Below, in pieces: positions 1 to 10,976 of a stretch of DNA of 64,000 bases. The translations under genes were made by a program, and so were the position numbers. The notes below the pieces were generated by a model. The model made no database searches and was not told the origin of the DNA. It was given only the letters and a program-made list of their open reading frames with translations. The stretch spans positions 248,001-312,000 of the forward strand of contig NZ_JACHGM010000001.1 in assembly GCF_014202295.1 (NCBI RefSeq), written 5' to 3'. The first letter of the stretch is position 1. The number at the start of each line of letters is the position of its first letter. Source of the DNA: Borreliella afzelii. GTDB taxonomy: Bacteria; Spirochaetota; Spirochaetia; Borreliales; Borreliaceae.

Positions 1-820
1 AATCTTCCTCAACAGACTTTTCTAAATCATCATTTACAATCTTTAAAACATTTAGCAATGAACCTGCTTTAAGATTAACAGCACGATTACCATTAAGAGT
101 TACAAGATCCTTAGCAGTAACACCATAAATATAAGCTATTCTACCAAGGGTTTCTCCTTTTTTAACATAATGAAAATCAATATTCTTAGTAGCTCTCTTT
201 AAAAAAAGCTGTTGACCAATCTTTAATTTATCATCATTAAGAAAATTAAATTTTAAAATATCCTTAGAACTAATATCAAAATCTTGAGAAAGTTTTGAAA
301 GTGAATCGCCTTTCTTAACTACATAGGGCTTTAAAAAATCAGGCTCAGTTAACACAAGCTCCATTCCAACTTTAAGATCTTTAGATCGCAAATTATTCCA
401 AGCTATTATCTCTTCTTGGCTTAGCCCAACAAGCTTTGAAACACTCTCAATAGTGTCACCCTCTTTTACAGTGTAAAGAATTACCCCCTTCTTAATAGAT
501 TCTAGCGAATTAAGAGAATGATTGACCTTATGAGTAATATTTGGATCTAAACTAGAATCACTTGGAATAATTAATATTTGCCCTACTCTAATATTGTCAG
601 CATTAAGTTTATTAATCCTTTTAAGATCGTTTACTTTAGCTTTATACTTAATTGCAATTGAAAAAAGAGTATCTCCTTTGCCAACCTTATACTCAAAATC
701 AGCATTAAGATTAGCAGGACTTATTATTAAAAAATAAAATAATATAATAAGTTTTATAATTTGCAAAACATAAAACGTTTTACTTTTCCTTAATGCCAGT
801 ATTTTGAACAATGTAGTCAT
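1..820 (-). CDS. LysM-repeat exported protein (partial; amidase-type in relatives)
   Basis: Reading frame open from ATG at 820 to the window edge, so about 273 N-terminal residues are seen and the C-terminus is missing. A basic N-terminus (RKSK near residue 11) and a hydrophobic run at residues 21-35 look like a signal peptide. Four LysM repeats follow, at about 44-87, 118-160, 170-212 and 222-264, each with a core such as KGDTLFSIA, EGDTIESVS, KGDSLSKLS or KGETLGRIA. LysM repeats bind the glycan of peptidoglycan, so a cell-wall enzyme or anchor acting in the periplasm is likely. The B31 counterpart (BB0625 by position) is annotated as an N-acetylmuramoyl-L-alanine amidase, but no catalytic domain is visible here. 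The ATG lies 41 bases inside the 3' end of the upstream gene. A TTG at 764-766 directly before the hydrophobic run is an alternative start. No strong ribosome site marks either. Confidence 0.85.
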   Translation of the reverse strand, partial: MTTLFKILALRKSKTFYVLQIIKLIILFYFLIISPANLNADFEYKVGKGDTLFSIAIKYKAKVNDLKRINKLNADNIRVGQILIIPSDSSLDPNITHKVNHSLNSLESIKKGVILYTVKEGDTIESVSKLVGLSQEEIIAWNNLRSKDLKVGMELVLTEPDFLKPYVVKKGDSLSKLSQDFDISSKDILKFNFLNDDKLKIGQQLFLKRATKNIDFHYVKKGETLGRIAYIYGVTAKDLVTLNGNRAVNLKAGSLLNVLKIVNDDLEKSVEED

Positions 821-1742
821 AAATTATCCAATAATAATCATATTTTTTGAAGAAAAAAGTATATCTTTTGGAAATATAAAAATGCCCATCGTCAAAATAT
901 AAATCAGCAATCACCTTGCCTGCAGTATCAGAATAACTTGTCTCAATAATAGAAAATTCATTTGGCGCTTTTGAAATATCTGAATTATTAGAATTCCACA
1001 AATATTCCTTATACTCTTCAACTACATTTTTATTAGGAACAGATGATAACTTTTGTTTATAAAGGTATGCCTTGCCTTTATCATTTAATAACAATCCTTC
1101 AATATCAAGATATAAAAAGAATTTTTCTTTTTTTCCAAGCTGCAACGCCTTTAATAAATATTTAACAATCTCATCAGGAGACAGTTTTTTCTTTTTCAAG
1201 ACATCTTGAATATCCTGATTTTCAGACAAATTAACAAGATCTATACTTCCTGGATTTTCATCAAAACTATCATTTAAAAAAAGCGTAATAATATTGGATT
1301 CTTTCTTCTTAGATGGATCTGAAATGTCTGGGAAAAAAATACCCTTAACAAAATAAACTCCATCTTTACTAAACTTAACAAATTGATTTAAGTTAATAAC
1401 TACAGAAAACTTTTCATTAGGTCTCAAGCTCATATTTCTAACAGGAATAGCAACATTTTTAGATCTCCTTTTAACATATTCAATAGGTCTTTTAACTTTA
1501 ATATTGGTGGTATCAGTAACATCAAAATCAAAACCAAAAGAATTAATATCACCTATTTCTAAAGTTAAAACACTGTCAGATGAATTACTAAGAGAAACTT
1601 CAATAAAAACATTACTATTGACACGATAAATAGATTGATTAAAAAACTTGATTTTAAAATCAAGGCCCTTGTAATCCTCAGCAAACAAAACAAAAGAAAT
1701 ATTCGTAAAAAAGATACAAAAAAGCAATTTTCTAATTTTCAT
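780..1742 (-). CDS. Exported hypothetical protein, beta-rich
   Basis: 320 residues with a clear signal peptide (MKIRKLLFCIFFTNISFVLFA, cleavage about residue 21). Not a family I recognise with confidence. The N-terminal half (about 25-150) alternates short hydrophobic strands around VNSNVFIEVSLSNSSDSVL and LRPNEKFSVVINL, like an Ig-type beta sandwich of the BsuPI-inhibitor kind. The C-terminal 60 residues (YFDDGHFYISKRYTFFF and KYDYYWIIYDY) resemble the last strands of an NTF2-like fold. Both fold ideas are inference. It overlaps the following LysM gene, which suggests joint expression and a periplasmic cell-wall role. It is divergent from mfd across about 96 bases. Position matches BB0624 of B31. 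Confidence 0.85.
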   Translation of the reverse strand: MKIRKLLFCIFFTNISFVLFAEDYKGLDFKIKFFNQSIYRVNSNVFIEVSLSNSSDSVLTLEIGDINSFGFDFDVTDTTNIKVKRPIEYVKRRSKNVAIPVRNMSLRPNEKFSVVINLNQFVKFSKDGVYFVKGIFFPDISDPSKKKESNIITLFLNDSFDENPGSIDLVNLSENQDIQDVLKKKKLSPDEIVKYLLKALQLGKKEKFFLYLDIEGLLLNDKGKAYLYKQKLSSVPNKNVVEEYKEYLWNSNNSDISKAPNEFSIIETSYSDTAGKVIADLYFDDGHFYISKRYTFFFKKYDYYWIIYDYIVQNTGIKEK

Positions 1743-1838
1743 AAGCTCCCCTCAAAACCTAACCACATTATATATAAAGAAAGTAATAATACCTATAGTA
1801 TATTATTATACTAAATTAATTAAACAAAAAGGTAAAAA

Positions 1839-4800
1839 ATGAATATAGATGAAGAACTAACAACAATATTACAAAATAATTCCAATTTAAAAAAAATGAA
1901 AGAATATTTAGAACAAAATACATTTTTTTCATTAACAGGATATGAAGGATTTTTCAAAGCTTTTTTAATTAAAAAAATCAAAGAATATAGTAAAACCGGA
2001 AAAATAATATTAATAGTTAAAGATGAGCATACATTAGATAAAATCAAAAATGATTTAAAAGTAATTACAAGTCAAATCTTTGAGTTTAACTATTTTAGTC
2101 CCCTTGTATACAAGGGGATTGGCTCAAAAAGTACAATCTTTAACGAAAGAATCAAATTCCTGATCAATTTTTATAAAAAAAATCCTGGAATATATATTAC
2201 AGTCTTAAAATCATTGCTCAGTAAAATACCTAATCAAAATACACTACTAAAGAATATATATAAAATTGAAAAAAATACTAAGATTGATACAGTAGACATT
2301 GAAAAAACCCTTATAACATTAGGATATGAAAAAACACTCAGAGTAACAATTCCAGGAGAATTTACAATAAAAGGAGAAATTATAGACTTATACCCTTTTG
2401 GAGAACAAAACCCAATAAAAATTGTACTCAACTTCGACAAAATAGAAGAAATAAGAAAATTCAATCCTTTAACCCAATTAAAACAGGATAATGAAATTTT
2501 AGAATTCCAAATTCTTCCAAAAAAAGAAATTATTTGGAAGAATGAAGTTATTAACAACTTAAAAACAAAGATTAAATCTGTTGAATATAAAAAGATTCTT
2601 GAAGAGTTGAATTTAAAAAAAGAAACAAAAACAGAAGAAATGTTTTATCCGCTAGTAGCAAATACTTATTTAAGTGATGAGATTGAAAAACACACGCCTA
2701 TTGTAAGCTTTGAAATTAACAATTTCGAAAAAGAAATTGAAAAAATACACCAAGAATATGAAAATCTTTATAAAGAAGCAAAAGAAGCTGGTAAGAATAC
2801 AATTGATCCAAAAAGAATCCTCTTAAATTCCAAAGACTTCAATCTAAAAAGCGATGTTTTATTTTCAAAAATTGAAAGTTCTAAATCCAAAGAAGTTATA
2901 GAATTTAAAATTGAAAGCAAGAGAAGCTTTTTTTCAAATATTATGCTTACAAAAGAAGAATTCAAAAATTGGCTAAAAAATGGATTTAAAATTATTATTG
3001 CAGCGGAATCTGAATCACAAAAAGAAAAACTTAAATATATTTTCAAAGAATTACCAAAAGTATCTATTGAGGTTTTAAAAATATCTAGCTCTTTAATAAT
3101 AGAAGAAGAAAAAATTGCTATTATTCTTGAATCAAACATCTTTAATACAGAACAAAAAATAAACAAATCCTTTGAATCTTCAAAAACAAAAGCTATTGCC
3201 TCTTTTATTGAGATTGAGAAAAATAGTCATGTAGTTCATATAAACCATGGAATTGGTATATTTAGGCAAATAAAGAGAATAAAAACAAGCTCTCTTGAAA
3301 AGGATTATATTGAGATTGAATACGCTGAAGGAGAAAGACTATTTATTCCAATTGAACAAACAAATTTAATCCAAAAATACATTGGAAGTGATCCTAAAAA
3401 TATAAAATTGGATAAAATTGGTTCTAAAACATGGATAAAAAATAAAGTAAATGCAAAAAAAAGAATCGAAGAGATTGCAGAAAAATTAATAGAACTTTAT
3501 TCAAAAAGAGAAAGTATTAAAGGTATTAAATACCCAAAAGATAACGAATTACAATTGTTATTTGAATCTGAATTTCCATATGATGAAACTCCAGATCAAA
3601 TAACAGCAATAAAAGAAATTAAAGAAGATATGATGAGTTTCAAAGTAATGGATCGCCTTCTTTGTGGAGATGTTGGATTTGGAAAAACTGAAGTCGCAAT
3701 GAGAGCTGCGTTTAAAGCTGTAATGGGAAACAAACAGGTTGTTGTACTATCCCCAACAACTATCCTGGCAGAACAGCATTTCAATACATTTAAAAAAAGA
3801 TTCAAAAACTTCCCAATCAAAATCGAAGTATTAAGCAGATTTATAAAAAACAACTCAGAAAAACGAATTTTAAAAGAATTGAAAAGCGGAGAAATTGATA
3901 TAATAATAGGAACACACAAAATTCTTTCAAAAAAATTCTCCTGCAAAAATTTAGGATTAATAATAATTGATGAAGAGCAAAGATTTGGTGTAAAAGAAAA
4001 AGAAAAACTTAAAGAAATAAGAATCTCAGTTGATTGTCTTGCTCTTTCTGCAACACCAATTCCTAGGTCTCTTCATATGTCGCTAATTAAACTTAGAGAT
4101 ATTTCCGTTTTAAAAATTCCTCCTAAAAACAGAGTAAAAATAGAAGCTTATTTAGAATCGTTTAGTGAACTTTTAATAAAACATGCAATTGAAAATGAAC
4201 TATCTAGAGATGGTCAAGTTTTTTTAGTAAATCATAATATTGAAGAGTTGCATTATTTAAAAACTCTAATTGAAAAATTAACTCCTTATGCAAGGATTGC
4301 AATAATTCATGGAAAACTCACAGGAATCGAGATTGAAAACATAATGCACGATTTTATTAAAAAAGCGTATCAAATTTTATTAGCAACAACAATAATTGAA
4401 AATGGGATAGACATTCCAAATGCAAATACAATAATAATTAACAATGCAAACAAGTTTGGACTTGCGCAATTATATCAACTAAAAGGAAGAGTTGGAAGGG
4501 GATCCAAAAAAGCTTATGCTTATTTTTTATACCAAGATAGCGAGAAACTCAATGAACGCTCTATTGAAAGACTAAGAGCAATAACCGAATTTTCAGATTT
4601 AGGATCAGGATTTAAAATAGCAATGAAGGATATGGAAATAAGGGGTGTTGGAAATTTGCTTGGTAGAGAACAACATGGAGAAATTGAATCGATTGGATTG
4701 GATTACTATTTAACAATGTTAAACAAGGCAATTGAAAAGAAAATGGGAAAAATATCATCAGAAGAAGAAGTTGACATTGAAATTAACTATAGTGGCTTTA

Positions 4801-5213
4801 TTCCTGACAATTATATAAAAAATGAACAGACTAAAATACTAATCTACAAAAAAATCTTTGAAATTCAAACTGAAGAAGAAAGTAAAAAGATAAGATCAGA
4901 AATCCACGACAACTTTGGCCCAATACCTAAAGAAATAAATAGTCTATTAATGTTAGCTGAACTTAAAATTTTAGCAAAAAAATTAAACATAATAAAAATA
5001 AAAGAAACAAACAAAACTTTGGAAATAGAATATAAAAATATAGAAAGCATCCCTATGGAAAAAATAATAGAAATACTTCAAAAGCATCCTAATTTATTAA
5101 TATTAAATCCATCGTATCAAAAATCAATATTTTTAAGCTTTAAAAATATTGAAAAATCTGACAAAATGAATTACATATATAAAAATATTAACTTGCTAAA
5201 AACAAGCTCATAG
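1839..5213 (+). CDS. mfd: Transcription-repair coupling factor
   Basis: 1124 residues, normal length for Mfd. The protein releases RNA polymerase stalled at DNA damage and recruits UvrA. The N-terminal third is the UvrB-like module, followed by the RNA polymerase-binding domain (HINHGIGIFRQI, EYAEGERLFIPIEQ, about 465-505). The RecG-like superfamily 2 motor has Walker A GDVGFGKTE (about 609) and the DEEQ box (LIIIDEEQRFG, about 710), then the GRVGRG motif VI and the TRCF C-terminal domain. A weak AAAGGT ribosome site precedes the ATG. It probably forms an operon with ackA, which starts 24 bases after its stop. Confidence 0.97.
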   Translation: MNIDEELTTILQNNSNLKKMKEYLEQNTFFSLTGYEGFFKAFLIKKIKEYSKTGKIILIVKDEHTLDKIKNDLKVITSQIFEFNYFSPLVYKGIGSKSTIFNERIKFLINFYKKNPGIYITVLKSLLSKIPNQNTLLKNIYKIEKNTKIDTVDIEKTLITLGYEKTLRVTIPGEFTIKGEIIDLYPFGEQNPIKIVLNFDKIEEIRKFNPLTQLKQDNEILEFQILPKKEIIWKNEVINNLKTKIKSVEYKKILEELNLKKETKTEEMFYPLVANTYLSDEIEKHTPIVSFEINNFEKEIEKIHQEYENLYKEAKEAGKNTIDPKRILLNSKDFNLKSDVLFSKIESSKSKEVIEFKIESKRSFFSNIMLTKEEFKNWLKNGFKIIIAAESESQKEKLKYIFKELPKVSIEVLKISSSLIIEEEKIAIILESNIFNTEQKINKSFESSKTKAIASFIEIEKNSHVVHINHGIGIFRQIKRIKTSSLEKDYIEIEYAEGERLFIPIEQTNLIQKYIGSDPKNIKLDKIGSKTWIKNKVNAKKRIEEIAEKLIELYSKRESIKGIKYPKDNELQLLFESEFPYDETPDQITAIKEIKEDMMSFKVMDRLLCGDVGFGKTEVAMRAAFKAVMGNKQVVVLSPTTILAEQHFNTFKKRFKNFPIKIEVLSRFIKNNSEKRILKELKSGEIDIIIGTHKILSKKFSCKNLGLIIIDEEQRFGVKEKEKLKEIRISVDCLALSATPIPRSLHMSLIKLRDISVLKIPPKNRVKIEAYLESFSELLIKHAIENELSRDGQVFLVNHNIEELHYLKTLIEKLTPYARIAIIHGKLTGIEIENIMHDFIKKAYQILLATTIIENGIDIPNANTIIINNANKFGLAQLYQLKGRVGRGSKKAYAYFLYQDSEKLNERSIERLRAITEFSDLGSGFKIAMKDMEIRGVGNLLGREQHGEIESIGLDYYLTMLNKAIEKKMGKISSEEEVDIEINYSGFIPDNYIKNEQTKILIYKKIFEIQTEEESKKIRSEIHDNFGPIPKEINSLLMLAELKILAKKLNIIKIKETNKTLEIEYKNIESIPMEKIIEILQKHPNLLILNPSYQKSIFLSFKNIEKSDKMNYIYKNINLLKTSS

Positions 5214-5218
5214 CTTGT
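5202..5218 (+). other. Small hairpin over the mfd stop codon
   Basis: ACAAGCT (5202-5208) pairs perfectly with AGCTTGT (5212-5218) around a 3-base loop, and the mfd TAG stop (5211-5213) sits in loop and stem. No T-run follows; the ackA ribosome site AAAAGG comes about 10 bases later. More likely an RNA processing or translation element between two cotranscribed genes than a terminator. Confidence 0.5.
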
Positions 5219-5237
5219 CAATCATAAAAGGAAAAAA

Positions 5238-6455
5238 ATGAAAATATTAATCATAAACACAGGAAGTTCTTCGTTGAAATTTGCTATTTATCAATATGAA
5301 AATTCAAAAAAATTAATATCTGGAATTATTGAAAAAATAAAAAAGCAAAAATCAATCATAAAAATAATAAATACTGATGGATCAACAATAGAAAGATTTG
5401 AGAAAGGAATTGAAAATCACCAAAAAGCAATAGAAAAAATGTTTAAAATATTGTTAAACAGCAATTCTAAAATCCTTAAAACCATCAATGAAATTAAAAT
5501 AATAGGACATCGGGTTGTACATGGGGGATCAAACTTTAAAAATTCAGTAATTCTTAACAACAGTATTTATAATGAATTAAAACAAATTTCCGAACTTGCT
5601 CCACTTCACAACCCAAGTGCAATCATCGCAATAGAGGCAATACTTAAGATTTTACCACACGCAAAACAAGTTTTATGCTTCGATACATCATGGCATCAAA
5701 CCATAAAAGAACACGCTTTTCTTTATGCAACCCCATATTCTTGGTATAAAAAACACAATATTAGAAAATATGGCTTTCACGGCCTTTCTTATTCGTACAT
5801 AACAAAAAGATCCTCAGAAATTTTAAATAAAAACATAGATGATCTAAATTTAATAATATTACATCTTGGAAATGGAGCAAGCATTAATGCCGTTAAAGAT
5901 GGAAAATCTTACGACACAAGCATGGGAATTACTCCACTTGAAGGCCTTGCAATGGGAACAAGAAGTGGTGATATAGACCCAGCAATTATTAATTTGATGA
6001 GCACCATATTAAATAAAACAACTAAACAAATTGAAGAAATATTAAATAAAGAAAGCGGTATACTAGGAATTTCTGAAAAATCAAATGATATGAGAGACAT
6101 TTGGAACAAAATTGAAGAAGGAGAATATCAATCAAAACTTGCAGTAGAGATAATGACATATAGAATAAAAAAATATATTGGATCTTACATTGCTATTCTT
6201 GATTTTAATGTTGATGCAATAGTTTTTACGGGTGGGATTGGCGTTGTTGATTATAAAGTAAGGGATCTTTCACTAAAAGGGTTTGAAAAAATTGGAATAG
6301 AGCTAGACCTTAAAAAAAATGAAATGGCTCAAAACAAAAATTTAGAATCCGAAATTTCAACCATCAAGAGTAAAGTAAAAATACTAGCAATACCAACAAA
6401 CGAAGAATCAACTATTCTTGAAGATATTTATAATTTAATTCCAAAAAATTTATAG
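5238..6455 (+). CDS. ackA: Acetate kinase
   Basis: 405 residues, full length. Converts acetate and ATP to acetyl phosphate in the cytoplasm. Family signatures are intact: [11 protein letters not shown] at the N-terminus, the second signature [12 protein letters not shown] near residue 178, and LGNGAS and [11 protein letters not shown] for phosphate and nucleotide binding. In Borrelia, acetyl phosphate made from host acetate feeds Pta (46581-47618 here) to give acetyl-CoA for the mevalonate pathway, and has been proposed to influence the Rrp2 response regulator; this part is known biology. Follows mfd closely with ribosome site AAAAGGAAA. Confidence 0.97.
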   Translation: MKILIINTGSSSLKFAIYQYENSKKLISGIIEKIKKQKSIIKIINTDGSTIERFEKGIENHQKAIEKMFKILLNSNSKILKTINEIKIIGHRVVHGGSNFKNSVILNNSIYNELKQISELAPLHNPSAIIAIEAILKILPHAKQVLCFDTSWHQTIKEHAFLYATPYSWYKKHNIRKYGFHGLSYSYITKRSSEILNKNIDDLNLIILHLGNGASINAVKDGKSYDTSMGITPLEGLAMGTRSGDIDPAIINLMSTILNKTTKQIEEILNKESGILGISEKSNDMRDIWNKIEEGEYQSKLAVEIMTYRIKKYIGSYIAILDFNVDAIVFTGGIGVVDYKVRDLSLKGFEKIGIELDLKKNEMAQNKNLESEISTIKSKVKILAIPTNEESTILEDIYNLIPKNL

Positions 6456-6468
6456 TTTTCAATTTTAA

Positions 6469-6484
6469 AACTTAAATTTAAGTT
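6469..6484. repeat. Perfect 16-bp palindrome between convergent ackA and DJ-1 gene
   Basis: AACTTAAATTTAAGTT is fully self-complementary and lies between the two convergent stops at 6455 and 6517. It could give a weak hairpin on either transcript, but it is entirely A/T apart from two pairs, so terminator function is only a possibility. Confidence 0.35.
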
Positions 6485-6516
6485 ATTTATTATAACCATT
6501 TTAAATAGTTTTATAT

Positions 6517-7071
6517 TCAACTATCATAAAGTAAAGTTGCTTTTTTAACATTTTCCATTATTTGCTTTCCCTTTACTATTTCAAGAAGAGTAAAAGCAAA
6601 TTCAAATGAAGTTCCAACTCCTTTAGAAGTAATAAAATTATTGCTTCTAACAACATTTTTATCTACAAACTCACCATCAACCACATTCTCTTCCATACCT
6701 GGATAACATGTAAATTTATTAAATCCTAGAAGACCCTTAGCAGCAAGCACTACTACTGGAGAAGCACAAATAGCTGCAATAAATTTACCCTTAGCATTCA
6801 TATCTTTTAAAATTAGATCCAATTCTTTTGAATTGAAAAGATTAGTAGCCCCAGGCATGCCTCCCGGGAGAATTATTAGATCAAAACGATTCTCATTGCA
6901 GTTTGATATTATATCATCTGTTAAAAAAGAAACGCCTTTTGAACTTGTCACGACATTGTTATCATTTATGCTTATAACTTGAATATTAACATTGCCCCGT
7001 CTTAAAATATCAATCGGGACTATAGCCTCAATATCTTCAAAGCCATTTGCAAGAATAATTCCCACTACCAT
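6517..7071 (-). CDS. DJ-1/PfpI family protein (ThiJ-like)
   Basis: 184 residues. Shows the DJ-1 nucleophile elbow with the reactive cysteine in AAICASPVVVLAAKG (about residue 100) and the conserved acidic partner in LANGFEDIEAI near the N-terminus. Family members act as deglycases, glyoxalase-like enzymes or oxidative-stress chaperones. The old name ThiJ (thiamine) is unsupported, since no thiamine genes lie nearby. The start is fixed by AGGGG 7 bases before ATG. It lies 13 bases downstream of tRNA-Met on the same strand and is probably cotranscribed with it. B31 counterpart by position BB0621. Confidence 0.93.
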   Translation of the reverse strand: MVVGIILANGFEDIEAIVPIDILRRGNVNIQVISINDNNVVTSSKGVSFLTDDIISNCNENRFDLIILPGGMPGATNLFNSKELDLILKDMNAKGKFIAAICASPVVVLAAKGLLGFNKFTCYPGMEENVVDGEFVDKNVVRSNNFITSKGVGTSFEFAFTLLEIVKGKQIMENVKKATLLYDS

Positions 7072-7084
7072 TTACAACCCCTAA

Positions 7085-7158
7085 TGCTGATGGAGGGACT
7101 TGAACCCACGACAACTCGGATATGAGCCGAGTGCTCTAACCAACTGAGCTACATCAGC
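7085..7158 (-). tRNA. tRNA-Met (anticodon CAT), elongator type
   Basis: 74-base cloverleaf with a fully paired acceptor stem GCTGATG/CATCAGC and discriminator A; CCA is not encoded. The anticodon loop is CTCATAT. A G1-C72 pair excludes the initiator. It could instead be the lysidine-modified tRNA-Ile2, which also has a CAT gene anticodon, but the D-arm GTAGCTCAGTTGGTTAGAGC is close to elongator Met. The T stem has one T-T mismatch (second pair). Confidence 0.93.
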
Positions 7159-7172
7159 TTAAACTTTTATTA

Positions 7173-7201
7173 AGTGTATAAATTCAACAATGCTTTGTCA
7201 A
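7173..7201 (-). promoter_or_regulatory. Sigma-70 promoter of tRNA-Met/DJ-1 gene
   Basis: On the minus strand, consensus -35 TTGACA (7196-7201), 17-base spacer, -10 TACACT (7173-7178); the expected start is about 8 bases before the tRNA. No other promoter is evident before the DJ-1 gene. Confidence 0.6.
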
Positions 7202-7297
7202 TGTTATTATTCAAAAGCATTATTATAAAGTATAATACAAAATGATTTGCTAATAAACATAGATACCAATATTAAAATTTATTATTTGTATGGTTAA

Positions 7298-9995
<2,698 letters not shown>

Positions 9996-10024
9996 CTAAT
10001 AAAATATAACAGGTGAGGACAATT

Positions 10025-10465
10025 GTGAAAAAACCAAAACAAGAAGATATTGATAAAGCATTTTATATGGCAGAAAAAGCAAGAAACAATTCATATTCTC
10101 CATATTCAAAATTCAAAGTAGGTGTTTGCATTAAGACTAAAACAAACGAATTTTTCATTGGAACAAATGTTGAGAATGCAAGCTTTGGAGCAACTTGTTG
10201 CGCAGAAAGAAGTGCGATTTCAAATATGATTGCAAAAATTGGTGTACAAACAATAGATTTTTTATTACTTAATACAAGCCCTGAAGCTATTCCATGTGCT
10301 ATATGCCTACAAGTAATGGCAGAATTTTTTGATCAAGATACAAAAATAATAATAACAGAATCTAAATCTTTTAATGAAAATAAAATGCCAACAAAAATTT
10401 ATACATTAAAAGATTTACTTAAAGTTCCTTTTGATCGAAAAGAGCTGCACAGAGTAACACAATAG
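10025..10465 (+). CDS. cdd: Cytidine deaminase
   Basis: 146 residues, the size of the homotetrameric class. Converts cytidine or deoxycytidine to uridine for pyrimidine salvage, important in an organism that cannot make pyrimidines. Zinc ligands are visible in CCAERSAI (Cys plus catalytic Glu, about 55) and in the PCxxC pair, which here reads PCAICLQ instead of the usual PCGxCRQ. The start chosen is GTG at 10025, 5 bases after AGGTGAGGA; an in-frame GTG at 10013 lies inside this ribosome site. Divergent from dhhP. Confidence 0.93.
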   Translation: MKKPKQEDIDKAFYMAEKARNNSYSPYSKFKVGVCIKTKTNEFFIGTNVENASFGATCCAERSAISNMIAKIGVQTIDFLLLNTSPEAIPCAICLQVMAEFFDQDTKIIITESKSFNENKMPTKIYTLKDLLKVPFDRKELHRVTQ

Positions 10466-10487
10466 TAACTTTCGCACAAAAATTAAA

Positions 10488-10856
10488 TTAATCTAATATC
10501 TTTAGAGAAACTACAGCGGATGCAAGCCTATTTAATTTGTCGCTTTCAAGAGTATTAGCAGATAAATCGAATACATTTAAAATAAGTTTTTTCTCATCAG
10601 AATTAAAGTTATATTCCAAATTTTCAAATAATAAAAAATTAATAATTGGAATAAATTTTTCCACAAAGCTATATAAACTATTATTAAGATCATAAGCTTC
10701 ATAATAATAATTAAATATATCCTCTAATGACTTTCTGTCAAACTCTTTTAAAATCTCACAAAAAATATTTTTAATATTCTCAATTAAACTGTGCAAATTA
10801 TTATTATTTAAAATAATTTTTTTACATTTTTTAACAAAAAAATCCGCTTGCCGCAT
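10488..10856 (-). CDS. Hypothetical protein, helical
   Basis: 122 residues, no membrane segment or signal peptide, rich in Asn, Lys, Leu and Phe. It reads as a run of amphipathic helices (SLIENIKNIFCEILKEF, SLEDIFNYYYEAYD). No motif recognised. GAGGAA 6 bases before ATG supports translation. It stands alone between convergent cdd and the divergent transporter gene. Position matches BB0617 of B31. Confidence 0.75.
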   Translation of the reverse strand: MRQADFFVKKCKKIILNNNNLHSLIENIKNIFCEILKEFDRKSLEDIFNYYYEAYDLNNSLYSFVEKFIPIINFLLFENLEYNFNSDEKKLILNVFDLSANTLESDKLNRLASAVVSLKILD

Positions 10857-10891
10857 AAAATATTCCTCACTTTTATCTTAACAAACCAAGA

Positions 10892-10920
10892 TTGAGCTTG
10901 AATTTAATAACTGATAAAAT
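10892..10920 (+). promoter_or_regulatory. Sigma-70 promoter of the CDF transporter gene
   Basis: -35 TTGAGC (10892-10897), 17-base spacer, -10 TAAAAT (10915-10920). Transcription would begin near 10927, inside the palindrome that follows, leaving a leader of about 50 bases with ribosome site AGGAG at 10960. Confidence 0.6.
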
Positions 10921-10921
10921 A

Positions 10922-10935
10922 TAGCATTAATGCTA
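10922..10935. promoter_or_regulatory. Perfect palindrome over predicted transcription start (possible operator)
   Basis: TAGCATTAATGCTA is exactly self-complementary and lies directly after the -10 box, covering the expected +1. This position suits a repressor site controlling the metal transporter. Which protein would bind is unknown; a Fur-family regulator such as BosR is one thought, from the transported substrate only. Confidence 0.45.
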
Positions 10936-10976
10936 CATTAACAAAATTATGCAATAACTAGGAGAATGTTACAATT

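Noticed and set aside
6517..7071. Thiamine biosynthesis role for the ThiJ-like gene
   Set aside because: The DJ-1 nucleophile elbow is clear but no thiamine genes lie near, and the ThiJ label is historical.
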